Below are positions 25,201 through 37,550 of a stretch of 64,000 nt of DNA, in pieces. The notes under the pieces are model-generated. The model saw only the letters and a program-made list of their open reading frames with translations. It made no database searches and was not told where the DNA came from. This DNA comes from Cydia pomonella. Taxonomy: Eukaryota; Arthropoda; Insecta; Lepidoptera; Tortricidae. The stretch is taken from assembly GCF_033807575.1 (NCBI RefSeq), contig NC_084725.1:9583001-9647000 (forward strand), read 5' to 3'. The position numbers and the translations under genes are program-made. Positions within the stretch are counted from its first letter, which is position 1. Each line of letters opens with the position of its first letter.

Positions 25201-27377
25201 TTCAGCGAACAAATTGTTATAGAATAATCGTGTCGGATCGTCAAAAGGAAGTCTAGGAATTGTTCCATTGATAAGAACCTTTTTTAGACCATATATACCG
25301 ATGAATATTATTAGGTATTCACTAGTATACCTTAATATATATTAACGCAGTATATTTTTAAGGAAGACCCCGAGTACGGCGTTATATTTTCTGAAAAGAC
25401 AGCAACATTTCTATACTTAGCACATAACACCGTACACGAGGCAAATAAAAGAAAGAGATGGCGGCACCAAACCGTTACGAATGGCAGAAGTGAATTTGCC
25501 CAGCAGTGGAATACAAAAACTGTTAAAAAAGTAGGTAAGCAGCATACGAAATCAACCACAGAACAAGGGCCTCAATGTCTGAACTCTGATACGTCCTAAT
25601 ATGTACACCTATTTCTCCACATTAGGTTTACAAGGTGTAACATCAATCGATACATACTGGCAATGACCCCTCCACGTGCCATCCACAATGACCACTAACT
25701 GTACCTAAGTATACAATTCACTTTTCTTCAATGTCATTCTCCCATTTCAATTTTATTTTAAGAACTCTATTATACGTGATTTAATATTTGCCTATCTGAA
25801 AGCAAATCAGGTTTTTCTTATTACAATGGAGTAAGGCATACAATCGTGTACATATTCATGAAGGTCGCAGGTTAACCTTGAACCGGTCGTGGTCAAGTCA
25901 TCCATCACATCCTGTCCTTGGGCAATATCAATGGCATTGTAAAAATAAATGTAGCTACGAAGCAATCCAATCATGATATGAGATGTAAAATTAATGTTCT
26001 AAAACATACAATTGACTTTAATAGTCATTAAGCTAATCAACAATTGATAAATAGGATTGTCCATGAATTTGATAACATGAAAAATAAAACGCTTTCAGGG
26101 TTAATGTATGTTTATACTTGTCTGACATTATTGTTAAACGTATGAGTGATTTAAAAGCGTGTGATGTTGTAAAAATACTTCTCTCGTTATATAAAAATAA
26201 ATATCTATATATATATATAATGACATATAATATAGGCATTTTAAGTTACTTCTGACGGCATAATCGTCTGTTATTGAAATTTGTGTTCATTTTCAATTTA
26301 GTAACGCAAGACGATTTTTAAGACATCGTTATTATTAAAATAGAAGGGTATACCGTAACTACGCCTTAGGTACATTTAAATTTAGTAGTTTATTAATTAA
26401 ATAAACCTAGAAATGGTCAGAAATTTACTGCAAAAAACCTAGGTTGCAGCAGTTTTAAAAACACAATTGAATAGAAGAATGCCGGCCGAATACTAATAAA
26501 TAAATCAAAGAGCGAAGCAAGTGGCTATCTCCCGTTGTTTGAACTAAACGTACTGCGTTTAGCCACTCCCAGGAGCATTCAGCAGGCAACGACACAAAGG
26601 TATACAATACAAAGAGTTTCATACGAAGATACGCCCTTTTAACCACCGAAGGAGATACTCGAGAGACGTCAGAAAAATTACTAGCCCGTGGAAACAATGC
26701 GGCGTACCAACATTATCTCGAGTAAGAAATAGTTCGGATTTCGCTAGGATTTCTGGTGCGAATTGGAATATATACGATGCGAACGATAACGCAGATACTT
26801 TTACGATCCACCTAGAATTCTAGATGCCAAATATAAATAATCAAAACATAAAGTATAATATACATTTACCGAATATTTTCTGTAGTCTGTACAATAAAAT
26901 GGGAATCACGAAGGATCACAGCATGAAGGATAAGTATTATATTTAGACATAAAAACGTCCATTAGGCGGGTGCGGTTTTGTTTCGCGACGACAGTAAACG
27001 TGCCCGAATGTAAACGATTTACGTAACTGTAGCCCCTGTTATGGAAACAATCTACTGATTGCTTAATACGAGCAACAATCACGTTAATGTTACTGCAATG
27101 TTAATAAAGGACCTGCCGAGATGAGTACTGTTCGGCGCGAAACTCGAGATGGATATGGATAATAAATCATGTGTCTGTTAATTTTACGGCAACAGAATTA
27201 GGGCACGCGTTCGAATTGATAATTTAATCGCTTAACGAGGTAGATAAATATGAAGATAAACTAATATTGCCAAAGAAAAACATTGAGATTTGATATTTAT
27301 CTATTTTAGTTTAAGTTAATGTAGTTTAGTAATTAATTAAGGTAATTTACTGGTAATTTAATGTAGTTTCGACGCGT
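22221..27377. other. Non-coding DNA with minor repeats
   Basis: About 5 kb without a firmly supported gene. A short inverted repeat at 24601-24637 pairs AAGGGTCCTTATGC with GCATAAAGACCCTT. A 67-codon frame starting ATGGCGGACAACGATGCG at 24237 is the only open frame with gene-like features and is discussed as a finding. Nothing else was recognised. Confidence 0.45.
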
Positions 27378-27422
27378 ACGTCGCGATAGTGTCTCGGATT
27401 CCGTTTCTGTGTCTAGGAACAT
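27378..27422 (+). repeat. 45-bp direct repeat, copy 1
   Basis: Starts ACGTCGCGATAGTGTCTCGG and ends TGTGTCTAGGAACAT. It differs by one base from the copy at 27856-27900, 478 bp downstream in the same orientation. Confidence 0.85.
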
Positions 27423-27426
27423 ATCT

Positions 27427-27478
27427 AGGGGAGAAGCCTTTGCCCAGCAGTAGGACACTATAACAGGCTAATAAAAAA
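27427..27478 (+). mobile_element. RTE-type LINE 3' tail fragment
   Basis: Reads AGGGGAGAAGCCTTTGCCCA, then GCAGTAGGACACTATAACAG, then GCTAATAAAAAA. This is the familiar terminal sequence of lepidopteran RTE-like LINEs (...GCCTTTGCCCAGCAGTGGGAC...). It lies between the two 45-bp direct repeats. Only about the last 50 bp are present. Confidence 0.6.
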
Positions 27479-27855
27479 GGTTGTCTTATGTAGTACAAAT
27501 TTAAGAGCCCATTAACGTAGCGCCACTAGAAAATAGGCTCTTAATGTATTATAAGGACCCATTTGCATGCTGTCGAAAAACGGCTAAAAGACATGTAACT
27601 TTCATAACACCTTAATGTCTTAATTTTGTCATTATTCGACAGTGACCTCGCGGTGGTTTTCGATAGCAAAAGCCGTCTGTTTCGGACGCTCCCGACCTAT
27701 TTCAGTACACCGGCCAGCTAGCTATGCTGCGAAACAATGAACTGAACGCGGTGAAACAGGAAAGTTATACTGTCCAGGTTGTAGGATAGAGCGGGACGGT
27801 GAATCTGACCGGCGTCACACAGGGCGCTCACATAGTACCCATGTTCTATTTTCGC

Positions 27856-27900
27856 ACGTCGCGATAGTGTCTCGGAATCCGTTTCTGTGTCTAGGAACAT
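27856..27900 (+). repeat. 45-bp direct repeat, copy 2
   Basis: Second copy of the repeat at 27378, with a single T-to-A change (CTCGGAATCC here against CTCGGATTCC). Confidence 0.85.
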
Positions 27901-30900
27901 TAGTAATCATGTGACTAATGGGCCATCGGCTGAAACAGTGAGTTTAAAACTGTAGTAGGAGTAGGCCAATTGACTCTTGGCCGGGGTCACATTCATAATT
28001 GTCACCTCAGATCTTTACAATTAGGCCACATTTAACTGGCGTGCCGGTGTTGCATCGTGTATGTAGTGTCTATTAAACGTTATGACACTGGCAGATAATG
28101 AATTCAGGGTTGCATGCTGTCATCACGCCATTACGTAACTTTTACCTATTGTTTGAATTAATCGCGCGTTAAATTTAACGTCAGTCGTGAATATTTAAAG
28201 CGCGCTAATTCACATCGTGTTCACAGCTGGAATCTCTTTTATAACTTCAGGGTTTATGTTTTGCTCAAGTCTCATTTTAATGGACGTGATGTGGTCTGCA
28301 AAACACAGTAAAATATCCTAAGGACAAAAAGATTTAAAAATGTTATTTTACTCCGCTGGTTGAAACAGTGTTACAGTTTGAAATAACATTTCGTTTTGTA
28401 CCGCGAAAAATCCGCGTTGATTTGTTTTGATTATAGGACTCTGAACTCCTGAGTCATTCTGTAGCCGATTCGATTATAACGAACAACGGTGCAAGAATTG
28501 AAATTTTTGTTAGAAGGCCAGTGTTCAAAAGTGCAGGCAAATGAAAGTGTCTTCTGAACAAATACCTAGTTAATGTAGTTCGAGTTCAATACGTATAAAA
28601 GCGTGCGTGCATGTGGTATCGAGCTTATGAACCGAGTTATTTTTAACCGATTGTTTCCCGGAGTTTACCACCCAGACCACATTAACCTGTAACAGCTGTA
28701 AATAAAATGATGAAGCACCTCAATAGCGCTCCGGCCAAGATTATGCACACGAGCACTTTGGTTATTTGTTTAACACGTTCGGAAGTAAGCTCGTACATCT
28801 TTCGTTGGCAAAGTTTATTTTATTCAGAGCATTAATATGAGGCCCGAATACCTGTGTGTGTTCAATCATAAACTGGTACCTGGTTTGTTTCCAGAGGTAC
28901 TCGTGAGCATCAGCGTGATGTTTCCTCCATTGCCTAATGAGCGTCTGCTGTGTCTACATCGCGAGTTATTTATAATGCGGCCGACTTTGGACACGGCGGT
29001 TGTGTATCGAAGGGTCTGGATTTTGAGTCGGGCATTGTTTGAACAGGATTGGGATTAAAGTTTCGGCTATCTTAGGCTTTTGTTACGCAAGGATAATGTT
29101 AGCAAATAGAGGACTGTTAGTTTCAAGTTTTCAAGACAGCCAGGAGTTAAATAACAGAGAGGATTTGTTAAGAGAGACTGTCAACATATTTTTAGAGATA
29201 AGTTTCAGTTATTTAGAGTTAAAAAGAATCCGCAAGTTTCTAATTGGATGTAGATTGAACGACTAAAACAGCGAGACTACAGATTAAAACGAAAACATTA
29301 GATTTGCAAAATTCCTTTCAGAGAACCGCGGAATTTTGTCGTAAACTTATACAAGACAGAATAGAGCTATGCAAGGAGGGGGAGGAAATAGCCATATCCC
29401 TAAGGGGTGTGGGTGTGGCGGGGTTGGGTGACGTCATCGTGGAATTGATTCGAGGGAAGCACGAGGCCGCAACGCGCTCGTATCCGCGCTCCGCATAAAT
29501 TACTGCTTATTTGTCGTCTATGCTGGATAAACCCCTTATGATGTCATTGGACTGCCGACCTTGGCTTTATTACATCCGATATAAAGAATTAGCTAATATA
29601 TCGACTCCTTTTGAAGGCAATGCACATGAAATCCGTAAAGTTATGAAATTATTCCGTAATGCTGCTTATATCCGTAGAAATATAGATTATGTCCGATGCA
29701 AATTTTATAATTAAATATGGCTCGTTCTTTTTTAGGTTTCTTATTCTTACCATCCCTGACATCTCTTAGTTTGGTAACGAGAATGAGGTCTTTTAAAAAT
29801 CCGCTGCAACATTTACTAATAGGAATACTTCCTATTGATGCCGCGAAAATTAACACGCTTTTAACACCTTTTAGGCAGACTTTTTAATTACTCGAGGCTT
29901 GACGTTAGTTCATTATGAAAACATCTTGGTGTTCATTTGTTCATTCGGGTCCTTGCATACAGCTGTGTACCTTTATATTAGGCAACATCTTTATAAACAC
30001 ATACTAAAGGTTAACATTACTTTACCTCTCACCTTTTCGGCACGAATATGCGGCGGAATGGGCGTTCATTAGTCACGGACGCGATTACGACTGTTCTCAT
30101 GAACGTTTATTGTGGAAAAGATGAAGAGGATCATTTATGTAAGGGCGGTTACGTACTTAACCGCATCTAGCCAAATATTTGCTTTGTTTCTTTTTCTTTT
30201 GAAACAGGATAAATCACTATATTGATGCAAATGCTAACTGACGGTCAGGTCCTATCAATGTTCCAAATTATTTCACAGTTCTTTTTTCTATAAGGCATAC
30301 AATGCAAATATTGTATCTAACTTATGGTGTGGTTAAAGCCCTCTTATTCTTACCTAGCTATTACCTAACTATTCACAATATGGCGTGGTTATAGCCCGAT
30401 TGATTTACCAATATACAGTAGTACATACCAAATCCCACCCTGATTGCCATGCAAAAAATGCTTTGTCCAATTTCAAAGCGGCTAGGAATGTTTTTTCCTT
30501 TTCCCCCAGAGCACTAAATTGGACAAGACTAGGCAGCAGTTAGCGCAGAAGCGGACTTTACGGCGTCGTTCCGATCCCGGCGAGTTGGTGCTGTTCAACC
30601 ACATCTGATATTCAGGGGATGCATTCCGAAAGCTTGTTGGCACGGGAGAGGTGAGGACTCAGGATGTCTAGTATAAATGTTATCTTCGATATGCAGACAC
30701 ACAGACAGACAGTCGTGGAGATTACAGCCCTAAATGCCCAGACGATTGGTAAGGAAGTAGGTGTTTCGAGCAGAAAGGAAGATTGAGATTAAGTCGTTTC
30801 AATACATGTTTTGGTTTCTATTCACTGTTTAGAATACAAATCAATTATCTGTGGCCAAATTTTCGCTATGTCGGCTATCATTAAATAATTTGACCAACAT

Positions 30901-32175
30901 ACCTATTATGCGGTTTTTTTTATTACGTACTACGTAGTATTATCAGTTATCACCGCAAAAAGAATGCCTATTTGTTTAATGGATGACTAATTTTGCTATT
31001 AACAAATTTGATCTGCTAGAGGGGAGAAAAGGTTCAGGGCGATATACAGGTTCAGACGTTACTCACGTCAGCAATTGGAACAAACATCGAGCTCGTAAAT
31101 ACGGGACGTTAACTCGGACTGACCAGTACGCAAACAGGCAAGATTAAAGAACAGTTTTATGCAGTTGCGCCGCGCAAATTGGACAAACGTTTGTACATCG
31201 AGTTTCGAAAAGCTTTCTGAAAGACTGATGACCGCTGGCACACAAAGGTTTTTGAGTGACATACGACCAGTTAAATGATGAGGTAGTTCTGACATTGTCC
31301 GCACAGAACTTGATCCTCGTTAAGACCCCTTAGAGGTCTTTCAGCTGATATTATGATTTCCAGTTGCTTGTGGTCTTCACCAAATCCTTGGTCCATACTT
31401 AAACTGTAATCAAAAGAAAGAACCATTCTGCTCGAGCGTCCTGGTGGTTCTACTACTGATTTTACCCCCAAATGTAAAATAATTCTAAGCAATCGATATC
31501 AACCGATAGAAACACATTTTAGGTACTGACTTCGCTACCACCATGGAATACGAGTAGTAGCTTTAGTCCTGACTATTGATTAAATAGTATTGATTAAATG
31601 ATATACTACTTCGTAAATATAACAAGATAACTTGACCTGACCCGCTATTTAATATTAAAGAAGCTTTTGCAGTTTGCTCGAAGGATATTGAAGACAAATA
31701 TTTAAGTTACTATACGGAGTATTGTCTATGAATTTTAAATGATATGAACGAGTAATGTTTATTTATTTCCTGTAATAAGGGACATGGTTGTTATCTGTCT
31801 GTGTACACCTAGTTTAATTAATTTTGTCTTTAAAAATTGTTAATTAATGAGTAATTATTCGATATTTTTTAATGAATCAATCCAAGTACAGAGCGTCGGT
31901 GTATGTGAGACTTTGTATATTTATTTAAATAATTAACATATAATGGAATTAGTCACCGGCGCACAACTTTGTTTACGATAAAGACAATGACGTAAACTGT
32001 TGAACAGTGTACAAAGCTATATGTAACTCTAAATACCTACTTTGTTGAAAATGCTTCTTTGTAGACAGTTATTCGACGTTAATTATTAATGTTCACTTGT
32101 AAATTGGCTTTATAAAATAAATGACTATGACTAGCTATTCAGTCCAAGCAAACTCTACCGACTATAGGGACAAGG
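27901..32175. other. Non-coding DNA, nothing recognised
   Basis: Four kilobases without a supportable gene. Open frames near 28837-29266, 29304-29714 (plus) and 31068-31492 (minus) were inspected: no conserved domain was recognised and they are not framed by splice sites. A more GC-rich patch at 29375-29500 is part of one such frame. Confidence 0.45.
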
Positions 32176-32290
32176 GTGTCATCCATAAATTACATCACAC
32201 GTTTAGGGGGAGCGAGGGGGTCAAGAAAATGTGACATGTTGTGACAGGGAGAAGAGGGAGTCCCAAACTTTTTGACCTCACTTTAACATC
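32176..32290 (+). repeat. Dispersed insect repeat fragment
   Basis: Begins GTGTCATCCATAAATTACAT, continues CACACGTTTAGGGGGAGCG and AAAATGTGACATGTTGTGAC, with long G runs. This wording is typical of a dispersed insect repeat that I know from several genomes. A related G-rich block occurs at about 32397-32440. No coding capacity; the class is not assigned. Confidence 0.5.
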
Positions 32291-32796
32291 ATCAGTAACC
32301 GAAATTATTATTATTTTTTAATTCGTTGTAAAGTTAAATAAGTAACGAGAAAGATAATCGTTTCTATTTGTTTAATTTTATATTTTCACACCTCACCAGG
32401 GGGTTTGCTAAAAATTACCCCCAAGTATAGGGGGACCTACTATCAACGTCATATATTTATAGCAAACTGTCGTCTTCTTCTGCCGCTTGTCAAGTCTGTG
32501 CAAAGATAGCTTGGACTGACTCGAGATCATGTACGTATTGTTATGTCAATTCACAATCATTTATATTATGATAATCCAAGTCACATCATTAATGTTCATT
32601 GCATGCATTTTTTGTAAATAAAGTATTAAGTAAATACACAGATAGCTAAGCAGAATGACATACACTAAAAAGAAGCCATCAAGTTCGTCCGTATCATTTC
32701 AAAAACTTCATTGGGTTAACTGTGCTACATCCAATAATTATTCACTATCACTATTCACATCCAGCAACAAAACAAAAAGAAAAAACAAATAAATTG

Positions 32797-32836
32797 GCTA
32801 ACTGTCCGATATAATTTCTTATATCGGACAGTTAGC
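32797..32836. repeat. Perfect inverted repeat, 18-bp arms, 4-nt loop
   Basis: GCTAACTGTCCGATATAA (32797-32814) is followed by TTTC and the exact inverse complement (32819-32836). This could be a minimal foldback element or a cruciform-forming site. No poly-T tract or gene end suggests a terminator. Confidence 0.9.
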
Positions 32837-33027
32837 GGCAAAAAACAATGTCCCCAGGGGCCGACTGACCCTCGGTAAAAAAAAGTCAATTGATGAGATA
32901 GGTTGCGGGCGTTGCGGCGGTACGATCGGGATACTACTAGTAATACAAGTTATTTTGTACGGTTTTAGTTTACTGTTCTAGAAGAAACACTACTGAGGCT
33001 CTACTGCGAAAAACGAATATCCAAATT

Positions 33028-33107
33028 TTGTTATCTGCCTCTCTATTGCTCGAATACGCAAAAATAATAGTTTCCCGATTTTTCGATGTTGGCCGTAGGC
33101 CCTCTGG
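33028..33107. repeat. Fragment related to the MITE at 17.7 kb
   Basis: Shares TTATCTGCCTCTCTATTGCTC, CGAATACGCA and TTTCGATGTTGGCCGTAGGC-type blocks with the element around 17720-17815, but the inverted symmetry is broken, so it is a partial copy. Confidence 0.45.
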
Positions 33108-35565
33108 TACTTTAGAAAGGGAGAAACAATTTTTACTTTAATAGGAAAGTCAATTGTCATTATGGCATCATCAATAACATGTCATCTACGTTTCAATAAG
33201 GGGAGGCCTTCTCGCTTTTGCATATAAGTATTTTGTTTTTTTAGCAATTCCAACCGCATTTCGTCAGATTGAGTGTGCTCTGTCTGTTTTGTCAAGATGT
33301 CTGGCCGCTTCAAATACCGTGTAGGACTTTTAATCCAAAGCACAGTTATAGTTTTACAACCATTCGCGTTCTTTGATCACTAAGTAGCCATTTCTGCTCT
33401 AGAGATGTAAATAACTTCCTTTATTTCCATAATAAAGCCCCTTTTATGTGTACTCCGAGAAATCCCAGCTGTATTTCAAGACGATGGTTTCAGGAATGCC
33501 ATTTATTTAAATTCCTGTCAGTCTTTGGGATTTTTCTTATAGGTATTTTCGTTAATAAAAAACGTAATACCAAATTATGATAGGTATAACAAAGGATATT
33601 ACATTGAATTATGTATTTTCTATTAAACACTAAAAGTATTCGACCCAATAGCTTCCTGTCCAAATGTTGAAGCACTAGACAGAATACTTCGAGTACATAT
33701 TTATGAAACTGCGGTTAGTTAGATATTGTAAAATTTATCACCATTTTTTATCACCTTCGACGATAGTAAAACTATTTAAATCAAGCCTAGTGATGGTTCC
33801 AGACATTTATTTGTTATTTTTTGATAGATGTAATTTCTATACCTATATCGTAAAATGGAACGCATTAATTAGCGATAGTAGGTAGGGTAGCTTTTTCGAA
33901 TATTTTTGACGTTTATAAAAGCCTGTTGAAGGTAGATCGATTCGATGGCTGCTCATGACCGTATGCGCAAGTTCGTTCGTCGTAATAAATCAAAAATACG
34001 CTATAACTGTCGATTTGTGTGCTCAAAACCCTCGCCAGAGCCACCCCAGCATCAGCTCGCCATTGGAGAATGTACCAACCAGCTATTCGCCGTGCAGAGA
34101 CGGGCTGAGTTGGCTTTCGATTGATTCGTTTTCACTGGCATTAGATTGCTAAATATTCTCGCTAAAAACAATTTCCCTACTCGAAGGCGATTGTCAACCT
34201 CGTTCAGAACACATCGTCATATCACTGATACATTAGCACTGATGACGGCACCATTGTCATTTGTAGGTATAATGACCTTACTTCCACAGCAAATGACGTA
34301 ATGCCCACTGATTCCTTGAGACAAGTAACTTAGTCATCGGTGACGACGATATAGCAGAAACTATTAAATATTCATCGTTAATTAAATACTAGTTTACTCT
34401 TGCGTGGAATCTGATTTAATCGGTATGTTGACTAGATGATATTTATAGATCTTATTCATCGATTCAATCGAGAATTGCTTGATTTATTCATTTAGACAGC
34501 CTCAGACGAGCGAATGTTACATTATATCTATATTTTCTGACTGGATTTAATGTGTCTAGCATCAAGGTACCATCAGCCATAAAAGTGCATGGCGACTTTA
34601 TCAATAGATTCATTCATAATTTCTACATGCAATTTCACATTGCATGCGACAGTGAGCTACTGTACATAAAAGGATTAGTCCTATATACTATAAACCTGAA
34701 TATTATAGGGCTCCTTCAATGCCCTGTGACACCTACGCTACTAAGTATTTAGTAGTATTAGTATACTAATACCAGGAAAAAAGTTAATACTTAAAATTGA
34801 TGCTGTACTCATGACGTCGTGACTGTCGTTAGTCAAGACAAAAAATCTCATCTGCTCTTATAGATAAAAACTAACACTTTTTGCAATTACAAACTGCAGA
34901 AATCAAGACAATGAAAAAGAATAATGACATTATCCAGACTGCACTCTCATTAATCTTTCATCATCCATCATTGAAAAAACTGCAGTTCAGACGGTAACGG
35001 AGGAAATTAAAATCTGAGAAAGAAAAAGCAAAGTATTCCTTGGAAGAATAATATGGTTATGTAAATTTACTTCAGCGGGTATAGTCGGGTTCATTTCCTA
35101 GCTGACCAAACAAGACGCGATCTACAGAAACTAATATCTATAGTTAACGGAGTCTAAGAACGAGTGAGTGATTTAATATTGCGATATGACATCTGACTAA
35201 GGGCGTAATGGCTCATTTAGACGGTGCGAAAACTCGCATGCAAGTTTCATTATATTGCGGTATTTCATCGGTCATCTGAATTAGAAGTAGTACATAGACT
35301 AAGTGTGGATGTACAAATAAAAAATAAATTATACATTATCTCCGAAATGGAGTTAATTAGAATACCGATGTCTTTGAGAAAGAAACTTAATTTAAGCTCA
35401 GGAATGCAATCTTGAAATTAAGGAAAAAAAAAACGGTGAATAACCATAAGCTAAGTCTACACTTGTGTAAATACTAGGGTGTCTGATTTCTATATAGAAA
35501 CTTACATATGCACTAAGCAACCATATACATTATATATTATATATTTATAATAGAAGCTTTCTGGC
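33108..35565. other. Non-coding DNA, nothing recognised
   Basis: No supportable gene in about 2.4 kb. Several open frames of 60-66 codons have no domain or context. Confidence 0.45.
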
Positions 35566-35593
35566 CTCTGCACGTTATATATAACATGCAGAG
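35566..35593. repeat. 28-bp near-perfect palindrome
   Basis: CTCTGCACGTTATATATAAC followed by ATGCAGAG: self-complementary except for one symmetric pair, with no loop. The function is unknown. Confidence 0.85.
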
Positions 35594-36186
35594 ACAGACT
35601 TTTGCTGCTCAGTACTTATTCTTGTACGCTCAAGTATTTATTCTTGTTTAATTTATCAGTTATTTATTACTTATTATTATTTCTCATATTATATTAAATG
35701 ACATAATATATACTATATCGAATGATAATATTTCCATTAGCTTTTCCGGAAAAAAAAAACAATACAGTATGAACTGTTAGATAATTTTAACTGATTTATG
35801 TTTATAATTCCTACACGTCATCAAAAGCGCACACTAGAGCAAGGTCACACACATTACCAATAATAAACATGACAAATTAAGTTTTTAACCCTATACACAC
35901 CACTAACTACAAAACGTAGTAACTCATCACATTCTCAAGGTATTTAACCCTTTTTCTGCCGCCAAATTCGCCTCGCCATTGTGCCTCCGTACCACTCGTC
36001 CTCGTGGCACCATACGCAAAAAGCAATTTCGGCGATGTAAAGCGTTAAAAAAAAACAAAGGGTACGGAATAGGTCACGTCCGAGATCGCGACGTGTCATT
36101 TGTATGAGCTGTCAAGATCAGGCCGTATATTCATGAAGCGAGGCGTTCGATAGCGGCGAACCAGTGCGGCACGATATCCAATTTAG
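35594..36186. other. Non-coding spacer
   Basis: AT-rich to about 35930, then a more GC-rich stretch (CTGCCGCCAAATTCGCCTCG...) that may be an old repeat. No gene was recognised. Confidence 0.4.
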
Positions 36187-36217
36187 AAGCGATTAACGTA
36201 GGCTACGTTAATCGCTT
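36187..36217. repeat. Perfect inverted repeat, 15-bp arms, 1-nt loop
   Basis: AAGCGATTAACGTAG (36187-36201) and CTACGTTAATCGCTT (36203-36217) are exact inverse complements separated by one G. No gene end is nearby, so a terminator role is not suggested. Confidence 0.9.
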
Positions 36218-36321
36218 AGTGAGAGACCACACTACGTCGCTTGCCAAGTTTGAGTATAGTGTCTAGTGTGAACTTGGCGCGACCACAGCTAAGAGCGCAA
36301 ACTTAACGTGGTCAGACTCTA

Positions 36322-36559
36322 CACTGAAAAAAATAGATAGCCGAACTGGTTTTGTAACTTTACTAAATAACTAAACTACGGTTATAAGAAAATAAACTTT
36401 GCATAAATTTACAAACTTATTTTGTACTGTATACCCAGTACCTGAACACTGATAGCCAAACACGGTTTTGTAACATATAACACATAGTTCGCAAGTCCCA
36501 ATTTTTGTGTAAACAGTAACCAAAATTTTGTTACAGTTATGCAAACATTTCTTTCAGTG
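36322..36559. mobile_element. Possible MITE with short TIRs
   Basis: CACTGAAAAAAATA at 36322 and the inverse CATTTCTTTCAGTG ending at 36559 form short TIRs with two mismatches. The 210-bp interior is AT-rich and non-coding and contains internal repeats of GGTTTTGTAAC. No convincing target duplication was found. Confidence 0.4.
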
Positions 36560-37136
36560 GACCATCAGAATATACCAAAATGAGATCACAGATTATACTG
36601 GACCATCCGACTCAACGCTCTACGTTTGGTATCATTTGACATACTTAAGTACATACAATTGACAAAATTAATATTTTTTTTGTAAACCTTATCGCAATTA
36701 TATAATTAAATCCATCAATGGTCAGTTGATGTTGCTATATAAAGACGTGCAAGGGTGTTGCCAGATCAGAATTTTAAAAGATGCTATATAGCATGGATCT
36801 GAATGGATGGATGGATGGTTTGGATGGAGGCGAAAAGTTGCTAAAGTAATTTGTTGAGTATAGAAAATTGTTACCAATTGGCATATTTGTGACTGGAAAA
36901 GCTGCTAAACTTAGCACCCAAGTGTTGGTAATACTGTAGGGTAGGACAACGGGTGTTGTGACGTCCCACCCCCTCGACCCCCGGCCTTCGCCTGGGACAT
37001 ATCGGCCCTCGATTCGAGCTAATTCGATTTGAGTGGCCATGTCATCTTGATCCGTTCCAGTTACGACGAGTTTCCATACTGACACCGCTGTTCGGCATCG
37101 AGTGTTAAAGCTATTCTTTCAGTTTTAAATATTTCG
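36560..37136. other. Non-coding spacer
   Basis: A 103-codon minus-strand open frame (36774-37085) lies here. It has no recognised domain or splice framing and I do not call it as a gene. Confidence 0.4.
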
Positions 37137-37178
37137 CATTCGCATTTTTAAATATATATATATTTAAAAATGCGAATG
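37137..37178. repeat. 42-bp perfect palindrome
   Basis: CATTCGCATTTTTAAATATA... is followed, without a loop, by its exact inverse complement through ...TTTAAAAATGCGAATG, so the whole 42 bp is self-complementary. It could extrude as a cruciform or be a minimal foldback element. It lies about 370 bp upstream of element A. Confidence 0.9.
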
Positions 37179-37546
37179 ACTAGCAGGCGTCCTAAACCTT
37201 GTTTGCGTCGAATTGTCTTGGGGTATGGGGTAGCACGTTAGAAATCATTTAGTCGTTTGGACAGCAGCGAGTGGACTACCATACAAACATATTTATGAAG
37301 AGGCGCACCCTGACTCGTATTGTCATATTATTAAAGGTTAGATTTGACAAATCAGCGCACCTTCGTGAATCACACGAACTATATATACCTTTTCGAAAAG
37401 CCCCGTGTTAAAGAAAGCAACATAAAAATGTATGTTTATGCTAAAAAAGCTAGATTTTAGCTAATAAATTATTACGCATAAAGAAAGATGCGTCAGTATG
37501 ATAGCTTTTATATTAACATCTGATTCAACGTAAAATAATCTTGGGT

Positions 37547-37550
37547 AGGT
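37547..37550. repeat. Target site duplication AGGT (left) of element A
   Basis: AGGT directly precedes the 5' LTR and recurs at 45685-45688 directly after the 3' LTR. Four-base duplications are typical of Ty3/Gypsy integrases. Confidence 0.85.

Noticed and set aside
28837..29714. Series of plus-strand open frames with a GC-rich patch near 29375-29500
   Set aside because: Frames change repeatedly, no domain was recognised and no splice signals support exons.
31068..31492. Two overlapping minus-strand open frames with paired cysteines, suggestive of a broken zinc-finger gene
   Set aside because: The cysteine spacing fits no family I know, and joining the frames would need an unsupported frameshift.
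32797..32836. Intrinsic transcription terminator
   Set aside because: The hairpin resembles a bacterial terminator, but the sequence is eukaryotic, no gene ends here and no T-run follows.
36774..37085. 103-codon minus-strand open frame (MSVWKLVVTGTDQDDMATQI...)
   Set aside because: No domain or splice sites were recognised. It is long for chance but includes low-complexity Pro/Gly-rich translation of a C-rich patch. Not called without conservation or transcript evidence.
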